From: Microcoleus sp. FACHB-68
Lineage (GTDB): Bacteria; Cyanobacteriota; Cyanobacteriia; Cyanobacteriales; Oscillatoriaceae
Direction of reading: 5' to 3'
DNA: 64,000 nucleotides
Assembly (NCBI RefSeq): GCF_014695715.1
Contig: NZ_JACJOT010000007.1
Coordinates: forward strand, 1-64,000
Below the pieces are notes generated by a model. The model made no database searches. It was not told where the DNA came from and was given only the letters and a program-made list of their open reading frames with translations. The translations under genes and the position numbers were made by a program. Shown here in pieces: positions 18,975 to 27,025 of the stretch (the stretch's first letter is position 1; every line of letters begins with the position of its first letter).

Positions 18975-20617
18975 GCGCTTATATCTTCCTTAAGAATCGT
19001 AAGCAGTGTACGAATATTATCCTCGGCATATCTAACTTCCCGTCGGGATTTGCCTTCAAGCTTTGATAAAACTTGTTTTAGACCATTAATCTGATCTTCA
19101 ACGAATCCTGGGTTGCTATACAGCATTGTTTCCAGCTTCTGCTTCACTAATTTCAAGACATCAGGAAGTTCATGAATATCTGGCAAACTTTCATTTGGGT
19201 TCAACGCATGACTTTTTAAGACTGCTAATCTTTCAGGTTTTTGCGTTTTGACCACTTCTCGAATTTCGTCTATTACTTGCTCCACAAATTGGTTGAGTAC
19301 ATACTTCATAATTAACGGCTGAAGCGTAAATAGAGTTTCACTTTTTTCCGTTATTTTTTGGATCAGTGAACGCCGATCTAAAGAGGCCAGTGTTGTGAGC
19401 AACTCTGAGGGTGAGACAGGAAACAAACTCTCTTCTCTCAAGGTAGTAATGTCTAGCGGATTGCCTTCAATTGCCAACCAAAACATAATTTCTTTTTCTG
19501 AGTCAGATAGTCTCACAAACTGCTGGTCGAGTAAATATCGAATATCTCCAAGAAACAGTGTGTTTTTTAAGAAGTCTGCGACATTGCCATTAAACAATTC
19601 TTTAATGGTTGAAGACATGATTTTAATCGCTAATGGGTTGCCTCCATAGCGGTCAATTAGGGCGCTCCATTCTGGCTGCCGGCCTGACAAGCCTTTCTCT
19701 CGGATAATTTCTAGGGCGACTTCTCCTGAACCGATCAGTGGCAAGGAACGAACTTTTTCTCCTTCAAGTAAGGCTAAGTCTGCGGGTTTCTCTGAAGAGA
19801 CGATCATTAAGCAACTGGTATGGTTGGTTTCTGCAATTCGTTTGAGTAGCTCGCGATAACCTTCGTATCCTTTACGATACTGACCGGCTAGCTCTTCACT
19901 TTGCAGGACATTTTCAAAATCATCTAAAATCAGCAGACATTTGTGATTGCGTAAATACTCGATCAACCGCGAGACTCGACCGTTGATGTCTGTTAATACG
20001 TCGGGTTTTTTCTGGTTATATAAAAATTGGGTTAAACCACTTAATAACTCTTCGGCTGTCGGGGCGTTGCGAAGTGACTGCCAAATGACAAAGTCAAACT
20101 GTTCCTGAATTTGTTTGGCGATTTGGACAGATAAACTGGTTTTGCCAATGCCGCCTAAGCCGAGGACTGAGACAAGCCGGCATTTATCTTGCAAGAGCCA
20201 CTGTTCTAGGGTGGCCATTTCTTCCGTGCGCCCATAAAAAACGGGAACGTCGGGTGCTTCGCTCAAATCTCGGCGCTGGGGGAGAATAACGGGTGCGGAG
20301 GAAGCCGGCTGGGAAGACGTTGCATATAGTGCCTGATGCGGCCCACCTTGATAGATGGACAGCAGCTGGTGTCTCAATTCAGCTAATTTGCCTGGGCCGG
20401 CACCTGTGATATTAAATTTCCTGTAGACCTCACCAAGTCGCTTGCGGACAGCAATGTTGCTAATGCCCAGGTCTGTTGCGATCTCGGCAGTCGATTGGCC
20501 GCCAAGGGCCATTTGCAAAGCTTGTAACTCGGCACCAGACACGCCGCGTTCAGCGGTTAACATTTGCAGATATTCTTCGGGTATTGGGGGAATCAAGATA
20601 GTCTTCTCGCATTTCAA
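18971..20617 (-). CDS. HTH-NB-ARC STAND ATPase
   Basis: Signal-transduction ATPase of the STAND class. Read from TTG 20617 it has 548 residues: a LuxR-like helix-turn-helix at about 20-65 (ELQALQMALGGQSTAEIA, then DLGISNIAVRKRLGEVYRK), a linker, and an NB-ARC module with P-loop GLGGIGKTS (about 153-161) and Walker B CLLILDDFE. The C-terminal 200 residues are helical with no WD40 or TPR repeats, unlike many relatives. The open frame reaches ATG 20833, but the first 72 residues look like noncoding translation, and a GGAG stands 7 bases before the TTG; the longer start remains possible. It is coupled by a 4-base overlap to the downstream Ser/Thr kinase, suggesting the sensor/effector parts are split over two proteins. 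Confidence 0.82.
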   Translation of the reverse strand: MKCEKTILIPPIPEEYLQMLTAERGVSGAELQALQMALGGQSTAEIATDLGISNIAVRKRLGEVYRKFNITGAGPGKLAELRHQLLSIYQGGPHQALYATSSQPASSAPVILPQRRDLSEAPDVPVFYGRTEEMATLEQWLLQDKCRLVSVLGLGGIGKTSLSVQIAKQIQEQFDFVIWQSLRNAPTAEELLSGLTQFLYNQKKPDVLTDINGRVSRLIEYLRNHKCLLILDDFENVLQSEELAGQYRKGYEGYRELLKRIAETNHTSCLMIVSSEKPADLALLEGEKVRSLPLIGSGEVALEIIREKGLSGRQPEWSALIDRYGGNPLAIKIMSSTIKELFNGNVADFLKNTLFLGDIRYLLDQQFVRLSDSEKEIMFWLAIEGNPLDITTLREESLFPVSPSELLTTLASLDRRSLIQKITEKSETLFTLQPLIMKYVLNQFVEQVIDEIREVVKTQKPERLAVLKSHALNPNESLPDIHELPDVLKLVKQKLETMLYSNPGFVEDQINGLKQVLSKLEGKSRREVRYAEDNIRTLLTILKEDISA

Positions 20618-21171
20618 AAGTCTCCGATTTTTATTATATTCTGTTACCCTCAAGACGCGTACTGGTGAGAGCTTCCATTGGCTTTGTGTGAGTGTATTCC
20701 TAAGTTTTCCTGAAAGAATTTTTACAATATACTTTTGAATACTCATACTTAATTTTTTTGAAAAAATATAACTTAGCTTTTTGGAGTAAAGGTTAACTAA
20801 TGGGCAACTCCTTAAATAATGCAGTGTATTCATCCGGTAAAGTTCCCTATAATGTCGGCTGAATCGCTACGGAAAATTAAAAATCCTTCGGCAGGAGGAT
20901 TTTACACAGTCGTAGTGCGAACAGTTGCATCGCACCGGCATCTCCCTTAACACGTGAGTGACTGTCCCGACCGCCAAATGGCCCTAAAATTTGTTGCCTT
21001 AGCGGTTGATAACGTCCGCAAAATTTATATATTTAATATACTAAGTTAGAAAGTATACCTTGTCAATCATCTTACTTGAGGGTTGAATTTTCTAGGCTTT
21101 ACAGCCCTGCGTCCTCACGCACTAAGCAAAAATGGCCGCTGAGAGCCGGTGTTCATTGGAGGACAAAATCC
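20618..21171. other. Spacer between divergent NB-ARC and NfeD-like genes
   Basis: About 550 bases without a supported gene. It holds the hairpin at 20880-20903 and AT-rich stretches near 21020-21060. An open frame continues from the NB-ARC gene up to 20833 but its composition is not protein-like. Confidence 0.45.
20880..20903. terminator. Hairpin AAAATCC/GGATTTT
   Basis: A perfect 7-bp stem with a 10-base loop containing TTCGG, upstream of the NB-ARC gene. It looks like a bidirectional terminator or a leader hairpin; no gene ends right before it on either strand. Confidence 0.4.
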
Positions 21172-21507
21172 ATGCCAATCCCGTTGAGGCTGTGGGATAT
21201 TTTCATGTTTGCTGTCAGGATTTTTTCAGCGGCGAAAGCTGACAACCGGCCTAGCACTGGTGTCAGAAAACATTCTCTCAAGTTAACCTTTCGCTACTTA
21301 GTATCGGGAGCGATTGTAGATGAGCCGATACAACCTCAACAGGTGGGTAGAGTTCAATTTGATGGCTCATTGTGGCCGGCTCGTTGTGAGCAAGAAGTCA
21401 CGCTGGCAGCCGGCCAGAGTGTTTGTGTGGTTCGCAGATGCGGACTCACTTTACTGCTTGAACCTGCCGGCTCAAATGTCAGGGAAATTCAAAAAAGTGC
21501 GGTGTAA
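21172..21507 (+). CDS. NfeD-like C-terminal domain protein
   Basis: A 111-residue protein whose C-terminal part (about 50-105) resembles the small OB-fold domain of NfeD proteins: GRVQFDGSLWPARCEQ, then LAAGQSVCVVRRCGLTLLLEP. NfeD proteins usually accompany stomatin-like membrane proteins, but here the membrane helices of full NfeD are missing and no stomatin gene is adjacent. The frame is open from 21076, but ATG 21172 is chosen because TTGGAGGA lies about 8 bases upstream. It ends 16 bases before the 3' end of ureA on the opposite strand. It may be a solitary domain protein or a remnant of a longer gene. Confidence 0.55.
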   Translation: MPIPLRLWDIFMFAVRIFSAAKADNRPSTGVRKHSLKLTFRYLVSGAIVDEPIQPQQVGRVQFDGSLWPARCEQEVTLAAGQSVCVVRRCGLTLLLEPAGSNVREIQKSAV

Positions 21508-21523
21508 GTTTTTAGCACTGTTG

Positions 21524-21826
21524 CTAACGAATTGGGGTATGCACAGTTACTAATTTTGTGCCATCAGGAAAGGTTGCTTCTACTTGTACCTCATCTACCA
21601 TTTCTGGCACTCCTTCCATGACATCATCCCGCGTTAGCAGCGTTGTTCCGTAACTCATTAAATCTGCAACAGTGCGCCCATCTCTCGCCCCTTCCAAAAT
21701 TGCCGCAGAAATATAAGCAACGGCTTCTGGGTGATTCAGTTTTAACCCTCTATTTTTGCGACGTTCTGCAAGCAAGCCGGCAGTAAAAATTAGTAATTTG
21801 TCTTTTTCTTGCGGTGAGAGTTGCAT
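21524..21826 (-). CDS. ureA: Urease gamma subunit
   Basis: Smallest structural subunit of urease (UreABC trimer of trimers), which hydrolyses urea to ammonia and carbamate in the cytoplasm. The 100-residue protein is full length and canonical: [16 protein letters not shown] at the start, [24 protein letters not shown] and [24 protein letters not shown]. It lies 11 bases after ureD on the minus strand, while ureB and ureC are 13 and 17 kb away on the other strand, an unusual split of the structural genes. Confidence 0.97.
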   Translation of the reverse strand: MQLSPQEKDKLLIFTAGLLAERRKNRGLKLNHPEAVAYISAAILEGARDGRTVADLMSYGTTLLTRDDVMEGVPEMVDEVQVEATFPDGTKLVTVHTPIR

Positions 21827-21837
21827 TCATAACTCCT

Positions 21838-22692
21838 TTAATTTTGCCAAACTCGCGGTAGGCGGCTGGTACGTCCTAAAAAGGATGGGCGTAGCAGTTG
21901 CCAAACATCTGTAAACCAGTTTCTCACCTCTGAGGTAGACTGACCACGATATCGGCATAAGAGTCCTGCGGTGAGCCGGCTGACTCCGGCTTCGCCTTGG
22001 TGTTCAGCAGTTTGCCACAAAAGGCGGGCTTTTTCTACGATTTCTGGCGTTGCCGGCTGCCCCACCCAAGCCAATGTTCCCACCACCGGCTGTCCGGCTA
22101 ATCCGTGCGGACTGTTGAACATTTCTTCTCCACCTGTTAAGTGCTGCCGGTCTATCCACAAAGGTTGTCCTTCCTGCCAAATTTCTGTGTGAGAACGCCA
22201 ATTTCCTTGCAAAAATTGTTCACCTCTAGCAGTTCGACCGAAACGGGTAATTTCCCATCCCAACCAGCTTGCTTTTGGGGCTAATTCAACTTTTAAATTT
22301 TGCTGATAAATTGCCCCGTTAAATATAATTGATTCTTGCGGCAGCCATTCTAAACAAGCACCCGTTTCGACATGAATTTGAATGTTTTGTCTAGCAGAAT
22401 TACCATTACTTCGATAAATTTTACCGGCGGCTGCGGTGGTAATTAAGGCGTGAGCATCCGGTTGAAGGTGAAAATCTGAATATAAGTGATCGCCCCCCAC
22501 GATGCCGCCGGCGGTGTGTAAAATAATGCTATGACAGACAGCCGGCCCTTCAGGATAAAATGGTCGCTGCACTTTCAAAGGTGCTTGATTTTGATTATGA
22601 ATTAATTGAGTTGTGCCGGCACGTTTGGCGTAAATCAAGTTAAGATTGCCATGCCAGCCGGTGGATAAGTTTTCTGCCGGCATCCGGATCAT
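21838..22692 (-). CDS. ureD: Urease accessory protein UreD
   Basis: Chaperone that binds apo-urease and, with UreF and UreG, lets nickel be loaded into the active site. The 284-residue sequence has the family landmarks YPEGPAVCHSIILHTAGGIVGGD (about 47-70, GGIVGGD being diagnostic), TTAAAGKIYRS, and LEWLPQESIIFNGA. Length is typical. It precedes ureA by 11 bases and lies downstream of the urt transporter genes, separated by a short hairpin repeat (22718-22747), so it may be co-transcribed with urtE or have its own promoter. Confidence 0.95.
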   Translation of the reverse strand: MIRMPAENLSTGWHGNLNLIYAKRAGTTQLIHNQNQAPLKVQRPFYPEGPAVCHSIILHTAGGIVGGDHLYSDFHLQPDAHALITTAAAGKIYRSNGNSARQNIQIHVETGACLEWLPQESIIFNGAIYQQNLKVELAPKASWLGWEITRFGRTARGEQFLQGNWRSHTEIWQEGQPLWIDRQHLTGGEEMFNSPHGLAGQPVVGTLAWVGQPATPEIVEKARLLWQTAEHQGEAGVSRLTAGLLCRYRGQSTSEVRNWFTDVWQLLRPSFLGRTSRLPRVWQN

Positions 22693-22717
22693 CGTTGGGC
22701 TAAAATTACATAAGTAA

Positions 22718-22747
22718 GGTAGAGACGCAATCGCTCACGTCTCCACC
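22718..22747. repeat. GTAGAGACG-type inverted repeat
   Basis: Arms GGTaGAGACG and CGTCTCcACC pair around a 10-base loop (one A-C mismatch). The GTAGAGACG arm is a familiar dispersed cyanobacterial repeat, and a solitary arm is seen again at 33910-33919. It lies between urtE and ureD and could act as a partial terminator. Confidence 0.6.
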
Positions 22748-22785
22748 GGCACTCTCTATTGTCTAACAGATGGCAGCGTCTAGAC

Positions 22786-23499
22786 TTACACCGCTAAAAA
22801 TCTTTGTATAATTTCATTGCTAAGTTCGCTCGTAGCGCCAGAAGCCACAATTCCGCCTTTTTGCATGGCATAATACCAATCTGCTTGTCGGACGAAATGC
22901 AGATGTTGTTCAACTAATAAAACAGAGATGCCGGTGGCTGCGATGATGCCTCGCACTGCTGCCTCAATTTCTAAAATGATCGAGGGTTGGATGCCTTCCG
23001 TGGGTTCATCTAATACCAATAATTGAGGTTTTCCCATCAACGCACGGGCAATAGCTAGCTGCTGTTGCTGTCCTCCGCTCAAGTCGCCACCCATGCGAGA
23101 AAGCATGGATTTTAAGACAGGAAATAGCTCAAAAATTTCATCGGGAATGGCTTGATTGGGGGTGAGGCGTTTCTCTTGCCGGCTTCTTGCTTCTAAACCC
23201 AAGAGCAAATTTTCTTTTACCGTCAAACGCGGGATAATTTCTCGTCCTTGGGGTACATATCCAATCCCTGATCGGGCGCGTTTATCTGGAGATTTGGAAT
23301 TGATTAAATTGCCGGCAAAGGTAATCGTGCCACTGCGAGGTTTGAGCAACCCCATCACAGTTTTTAAAAGCGTCGTTTTGCCTACGCCATTGCGTCCAAT
23401 TAGACATACCATTTTGCCCGCCGGCACGCTTAAATCCACATCCCGAAGAATATGACTCTCACCGTAGTAAACATTTAATCCAGCTACTTGCAGCATCAT
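22786..23499 (-). CDS. urtE: Urea ABC transporter ATP-binding protein UrtE
   Basis: One of two ATPases of the high-affinity urea importer; a LivF-like ABC protein on the cytoplasmic face. The 237-residue sequence shows Walker A GRNGVGKTT (about 36-44), the Q-loop in GYVPQGREI, signature LSGGQQQQLAIARAL, and Walker B LLVLDEPTEGI. Met2 (23496) could also be the start. It is the last gene of urtABCDE, 12 bases after urtD. Transport of urea rather than branched amino acids is inferred from the neighbouring urease genes and the UrtA sequence. Confidence 0.94.
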   Translation of the reverse strand: MMLQVAGLNVYYGESHILRDVDLSVPAGKMVCLIGRNGVGKTTLLKTVMGLLKPRSGTITFAGNLINSKSPDKRARSGIGYVPQGREIIPRLTVKENLLLGLEARSRQEKRLTPNQAIPDEIFELFPVLKSMLSRMGGDLSGGQQQQLAIARALMGKPQLLVLDEPTEGIQPSIILEIEAAVRGIIAATGISVLLVEQHLHFVRQADWYYAMQKGGIVASGATSELSNEIIQRFLAV

Positions 23500-23511
23500 C
23501 TCAATTTCGCC

Positions 23512-24273
23512 TCAAGCTACCTCGTAATCGGTCATCGGTTTTCCTAAATACACTTCTATCACACGCGGGTTATTTTGCACTTCTTCAATCGTGCCCTCAC
23601 ATAAAAGGGAACCTTCATGTAAGACGGTTACTTTTCGAGCAATTTGTCGCACAAATTCCATATCATGCTCAATGACAATAATCGAGTGACTTTCCGCCAG
23701 GGAGAGAAGTAAATTGCCGGTTAATTCTGTTTCTTCATCCGTCAAACCGGCAACCGGCTCATCGACTAGCAGTAAATCTGGGGCTTGAGCAACGAGCATC
23801 CCAATTTCTAACCACTGCTTTTCCCCGTGAGACAGTAAGCCGGCATGAATATCTGCTTTTGCGACTAACCCAATTGTTTCTAATAACTGGGTAACATTTC
23901 TTCGTTCAGATATTGGGGGCTTTTTAAACAAAGTTGTTAAAACATTTTTATTGCGGTTGCCCGCTAACTCTAAATTTTCACGAGGCGTTAAATTAAGGTA
24001 AACTCGCGGCGTCTGAAACTTTCTGCCAATCCCGAATCGGGCGATTTTATCTTCAGAGAGGGAGCGTAAATTTCTCCCTTTAAATAATACCCGCCCGGTG
24101 GTTGGTTGCACCTTGCCGGTGATGGCATCCAGAAACGTGGTTTTTCCCGCTCCATTCGGGCCAATAACAACGCGCAACTCCCCAGCATCCATACTAAAAT
24201 TGAGCTGGTTAAGCGCTTTAAATCCATCAAAACTAACGGTTAAATTTTCAATTTCCAGAATTTTTTCGTTCAC
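23512..24273 (-). CDS. urtD: Urea ABC transporter ATP-binding protein UrtD
   Basis: Second ATPase of the urea importer, LivG-like. The 253-residue protein has Walker A GPNGAGKTT (about 38-46), signature region LSHGEKQWLEIGMLVAQ (the degenerate LSHGE form typical of UrtD, versus LSGGQ in UrtE), and Walker B LLLVDEPVAGL, followed by an H-loop in IVIEHDMEF. It is 12 bases upstream of urtE and 27 bases downstream of urtC in a tight operon. Confidence 0.95.
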   Translation of the reverse strand: MNEKILEIENLTVSFDGFKALNQLNFSMDAGELRVVIGPNGAGKTTFLDAITGKVQPTTGRVLFKGRNLRSLSEDKIARFGIGRKFQTPRVYLNLTPRENLELAGNRNKNVLTTLFKKPPISERRNVTQLLETIGLVAKADIHAGLLSHGEKQWLEIGMLVAQAPDLLLVDEPVAGLTDEETELTGNLLLSLAESHSIIVIEHDMEFVRQIARKVTVLHEGSLLCEGTIEEVQNNPRVIEVYLGKPMTDYEVA

Positions 24274-24300
24274 ACTGCACCTCAGCCGGCTTTTATTTTC

Positions 24301-25602
24301 TTAGTCCCCAGTCCCTATCTTTTCTCGTTCCTGTCGCACTTCTGGATCTTCTTCTAGACTGGGATAGGTTGCGACTTGTTTGCGGAATCCAAAGAATCCT
24401 TTAATCTGATCAATAGCTTGGTAACGCAACCAACCCACTAAACCATTCGGAAGTACCATCACCACAATTAAAAACAGTGCGCCTTGAAAAAATAGCCAAA
24501 CTTCGGGTAATTGTTCGCTCAACAAACTTTTTGCATAGTTAACAACAACTGCCCCAACAATCGCACCGACCAAACTTGCTCGTCCCCCTACTGCCACCCA
24601 AATTACCATTTCTATGGAAAAAGCAATATCCATTGCTTTGGGTGAAATGATGCCGGTTTGCAGCGTAAATATTGCACCTGAGATGCCGGCAAGTGCCGCA
24701 GAGATAGCAAATACTAAAACTTTAAAGCCGGTGGGATTGTAGCCGGAAAAACGCACCCGACTTTCATCATCCCGAATTGCCATCAACAAACGCCCAAATC
24801 GCCCACTTGTCAACCAACGGCACAAGGCATAGGCACCACCCAGCAACAGCACCGTAATCGAATAGAAAACGAGCTGCGTCCGAGGTGCATTGACTTCTGC
24901 TCCAAATAACGTTTTAAAATCTGTTAGCCCGTTAGTACCATTAATCAGTTGTTGCTGTCCATTAAAAAAGTTGAAAAATACAATCGTTGCCGCCTGCGTC
25001 AGAATCGAAAAGTAAACGCCTCGAATGCGGTTGCGAAACACTAAATAACCGAGTAATGCTGCTACCACAGAAGGAATTAGAATTACGGCAGCCACGGTAA
25101 AACCAAAAGAGTAAAAAGGTTGCCAAAACCAAGGGAGTTCTGTTACCCCATAAAGCGACATAAATTCCGGTAACTGAATACTGGCATCGGGGGGAATTTG
25201 CAGCTTTAAGTGCATTGCCAAAGCATAACCCCCTAGAGCAAATAAAACGCCATGCCCTAGGCTCAACATTCCCGTGTAACCCCAGATCAAATCAATGCCG
25301 AGGGCAGCAATTGCCAGGGCTAAAAATCGCCCCAGCAAGTTGAGACGAAACTCTGTCAGAAGTGCCGGCATTATAAAGATGAGGATCGCTGCGATCACCA
25401 CAACCGCAGCGGCTTCTATCCATAGCGAATTTTGTTTAGATGTTAGAGAGTGCAACCGTGAAGAATTCTCGCTTCCACTTCTCCAATCCTCCGCTTTCTT
25501 TCTTCTCAAGGAGAACCGCTCAACTTTTATATTTTTTGGTTGTAGATCGCTCTCATTCTCACTTTCGACTTCTGTACCTTTTTCCCCCTGTTGCATTTTC
25601 AT
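24301..25602 (-). CDS. urtC: Urea ABC transporter permease UrtC
   Basis: LivM-like membrane subunit of the urea importer. The 433-residue protein has some eight to ten hydrophobic segments between residues 60 and 400 and the family motifs DLIWGYTGMLSLGHG and RIRGVYFSILTQAA. The first 58 residues are a charged, Lys/Glu/Ser-rich extension (from MKMQQGEKGTEVE to LTSKQNSLW), which is unusually long and probably cytoplasmic. No internal ATG lies between it and the first membrane helix, so the extension is likely real. urtB ends 25 bases upstream. Confidence 0.94.
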   Translation of the reverse strand: MKMQQGEKGTEVESENESDLQPKNIKVERFSLRRKKAEDWRSGSENSSRLHSLTSKQNSLWIEAAAVVVIAAILIFIMPALLTEFRLNLLGRFLALAIAALGIDLIWGYTGMLSLGHGVLFALGGYALAMHLKLQIPPDASIQLPEFMSLYGVTELPWFWQPFYSFGFTVAAVILIPSVVAALLGYLVFRNRIRGVYFSILTQAATIVFFNFFNGQQQLINGTNGLTDFKTLFGAEVNAPRTQLVFYSITVLLLGGAYALCRWLTSGRFGRLLMAIRDDESRVRFSGYNPTGFKVLVFAISAALAGISGAIFTLQTGIISPKAMDIAFSIEMVIWVAVGGRASLVGAIVGAVVVNYAKSLLSEQLPEVWLFFQGALFLIVVMVLPNGLVGWLRYQAIDQIKGFFGFRKQVATYPSLEEDPEVRQEREKIGTGD

Positions 25603-25627
25603 TTCTCCCTGTTAAATATTTTAATTC

Positions 25628-26800
25628 TTAAGCATCAACGGTACGCCCTTTTTGCGGGAAGATTCCTGCCGGCTTCACTTGTAAAAAAGCAATAATCAGC
25701 GCAAAAACCATCACTTTCGCCATACTTGTTGTTGAAAAGAAGGCAAAAATATCGGCCAAATATGGCACCGGCTTGAACAAAGCTGCCAGTGTACCTGAAC
25801 CCATTAAGTAACTAACTGTCCCAATCGTTAGTGCTGCTACAATACTGCCGACTAACTTGCCAACCCCACCCACGACGACCACCATAAACGTATCTACCAC
25901 ATAATTCTGACCTGTATTCGGCCCTACCGAACCTAATAAGCTAATTGCACAACCGGCAACCCCAGCTAATCCAGAACCGAGAGCAAATGTCAAGGCATCT
26001 ACCTTTTTTGTGGGGATTCCTAAACAAGCACTCATATTGCGATTTTGCATCACTGCCCGAATTCGCAATCCCCACGCCGAACGGTTTAAAAATAGGTAAA
26101 TTCCTATCACACAAATAACCGTTAGCGCAATAATAAATAGCCGCGCATAAGGTAGCCTCAAATTTGTAGCCGGCTCCCACCAACCTCGCAGCCAAGCTGG
26201 TGCTGTAACATTAACATTCTGGGCACCAAACCACGGCTTGGTTACGGCTAATTGATAAGTTTGAGCTAAAACTTGACCAGCAGCCCAGCTAATTCCTAAT
26301 GACAAAGGTAATATGACTGCAATTGCTCTGTTGCGAACTTGCTCTATAACCGATTGCCGGTTTAGCAACCACATCGCCCCAAAAAATAATAGACAAAATA
26401 GCCCAATTCCAACCACGAGTACCCAGTTAACACTACGGACAAACTGTTGTAGAATCAAACTGACTCCCCAAGTCGCCAGCAGGGTTTCTAAAGGACGACC
26501 GTAGAGGTAGCGAATTACCCCTTTTTCTAGGATTAACCCTGCTAAAGCCGTCACTAAAAACGCGCAAACTAGGGCAAAGAAAATATATAATTCTGACCAA
26601 GGTGCACCCAAAATTTTGAAGGCATTTTGCACCACAAAAGTTGTATAAGCTCCCAGCATCATTAACTCGCCGTGAGCCATGTTGATCACGCCCATCAAGC
26701 CAAAAATAATTGCTAACCCCAAAGCCGCAATTAATAAGACTGCACCAATACTTATTCCATTAAATAAACCATCAATGACTTGCAAAGCTAAATTGTTCAC
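25628..26800 (-). CDS. urtB: Urea ABC transporter permease UrtB
   Basis: LivH-like membrane subunit of the urea importer. The 390-residue protein opens with the typical NGISIGAVLLIAALGLAIIFGLMGVINMAHGE segment (about 14-45, MAHGE motif) and contains RAVMQNRNMSACLGI and GVAGCAISLLGSVGPNTGQNY. A longer central part (about 120-220) than in plain LivH is usual for UrtB. It is separated from urtA by 225 bases that hold a strong inverted repeat, which probably lowers expression of the permeases relative to the binding protein. Confidence 0.95.
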   Translation of the reverse strand: MNNLALQVIDGLFNGISIGAVLLIAALGLAIIFGLMGVINMAHGELMMLGAYTTFVVQNAFKILGAPWSELYIFFALVCAFLVTALAGLILEKGVIRYLYGRPLETLLATWGVSLILQQFVRSVNWVLVVGIGLFCLLFFGAMWLLNRQSVIEQVRNRAIAVILPLSLGISWAAGQVLAQTYQLAVTKPWFGAQNVNVTAPAWLRGWWEPATNLRLPYARLFIIALTVICVIGIYLFLNRSAWGLRIRAVMQNRNMSACLGIPTKKVDALTFALGSGLAGVAGCAISLLGSVGPNTGQNYVVDTFMVVVVGGVGKLVGSIVAALTIGTVSYLMGSGTLAALFKPVPYLADIFAFFSTTSMAKVMVFALIIAFLQVKPAGIFPQKGRTVDA

Positions 26801-26922
26801 GGAATATTTCTCCGATTTTTACCTTTTCTTTGGGGTTAGTATCTAGCTAATTTAAGCTAATTTGAAATATAAAGCGGTAGCAGTGCGATTAACACTCAAA
26901 GTTCTGAAATTTCAGACTTTAG

Positions 26923-27008
26923 TTTTTTAACCACAGATAAATACCTAATAAACACAAATGATTTTCGTTAAATTAAGTTGCATTTTTAATTTATCTGCGG
27001 TTAAAAAA
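26923..27008 (-). repeat. Imperfect inverted repeat between urtA and urtB
   Basis: Two 20-base arms (26923-26942 and 26989-27008), each starting with six T/A bases followed by AACC(A/G)CAGATAAAT, match at 19 of 20 positions. The RNA would form a long hairpin 18 bases after the urtA stop and 120 bases before urtB. The core (A)CCGCAGATAAA recurs as the tandem decamers at 48565-48595, so it belongs to a dispersed repeat family. Confidence 0.75.
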
Positions 27009-27025
27009 TCTAAACTTGTCAGATT

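Noticed and set aside
20618-20833. N-terminal 72 codons of the NB-ARC frame
   Set aside because: AT-rich and not domain-like; a GGAG-supported TTG at 20617 starts right before the HTH domain. It cannot be fully excluded.
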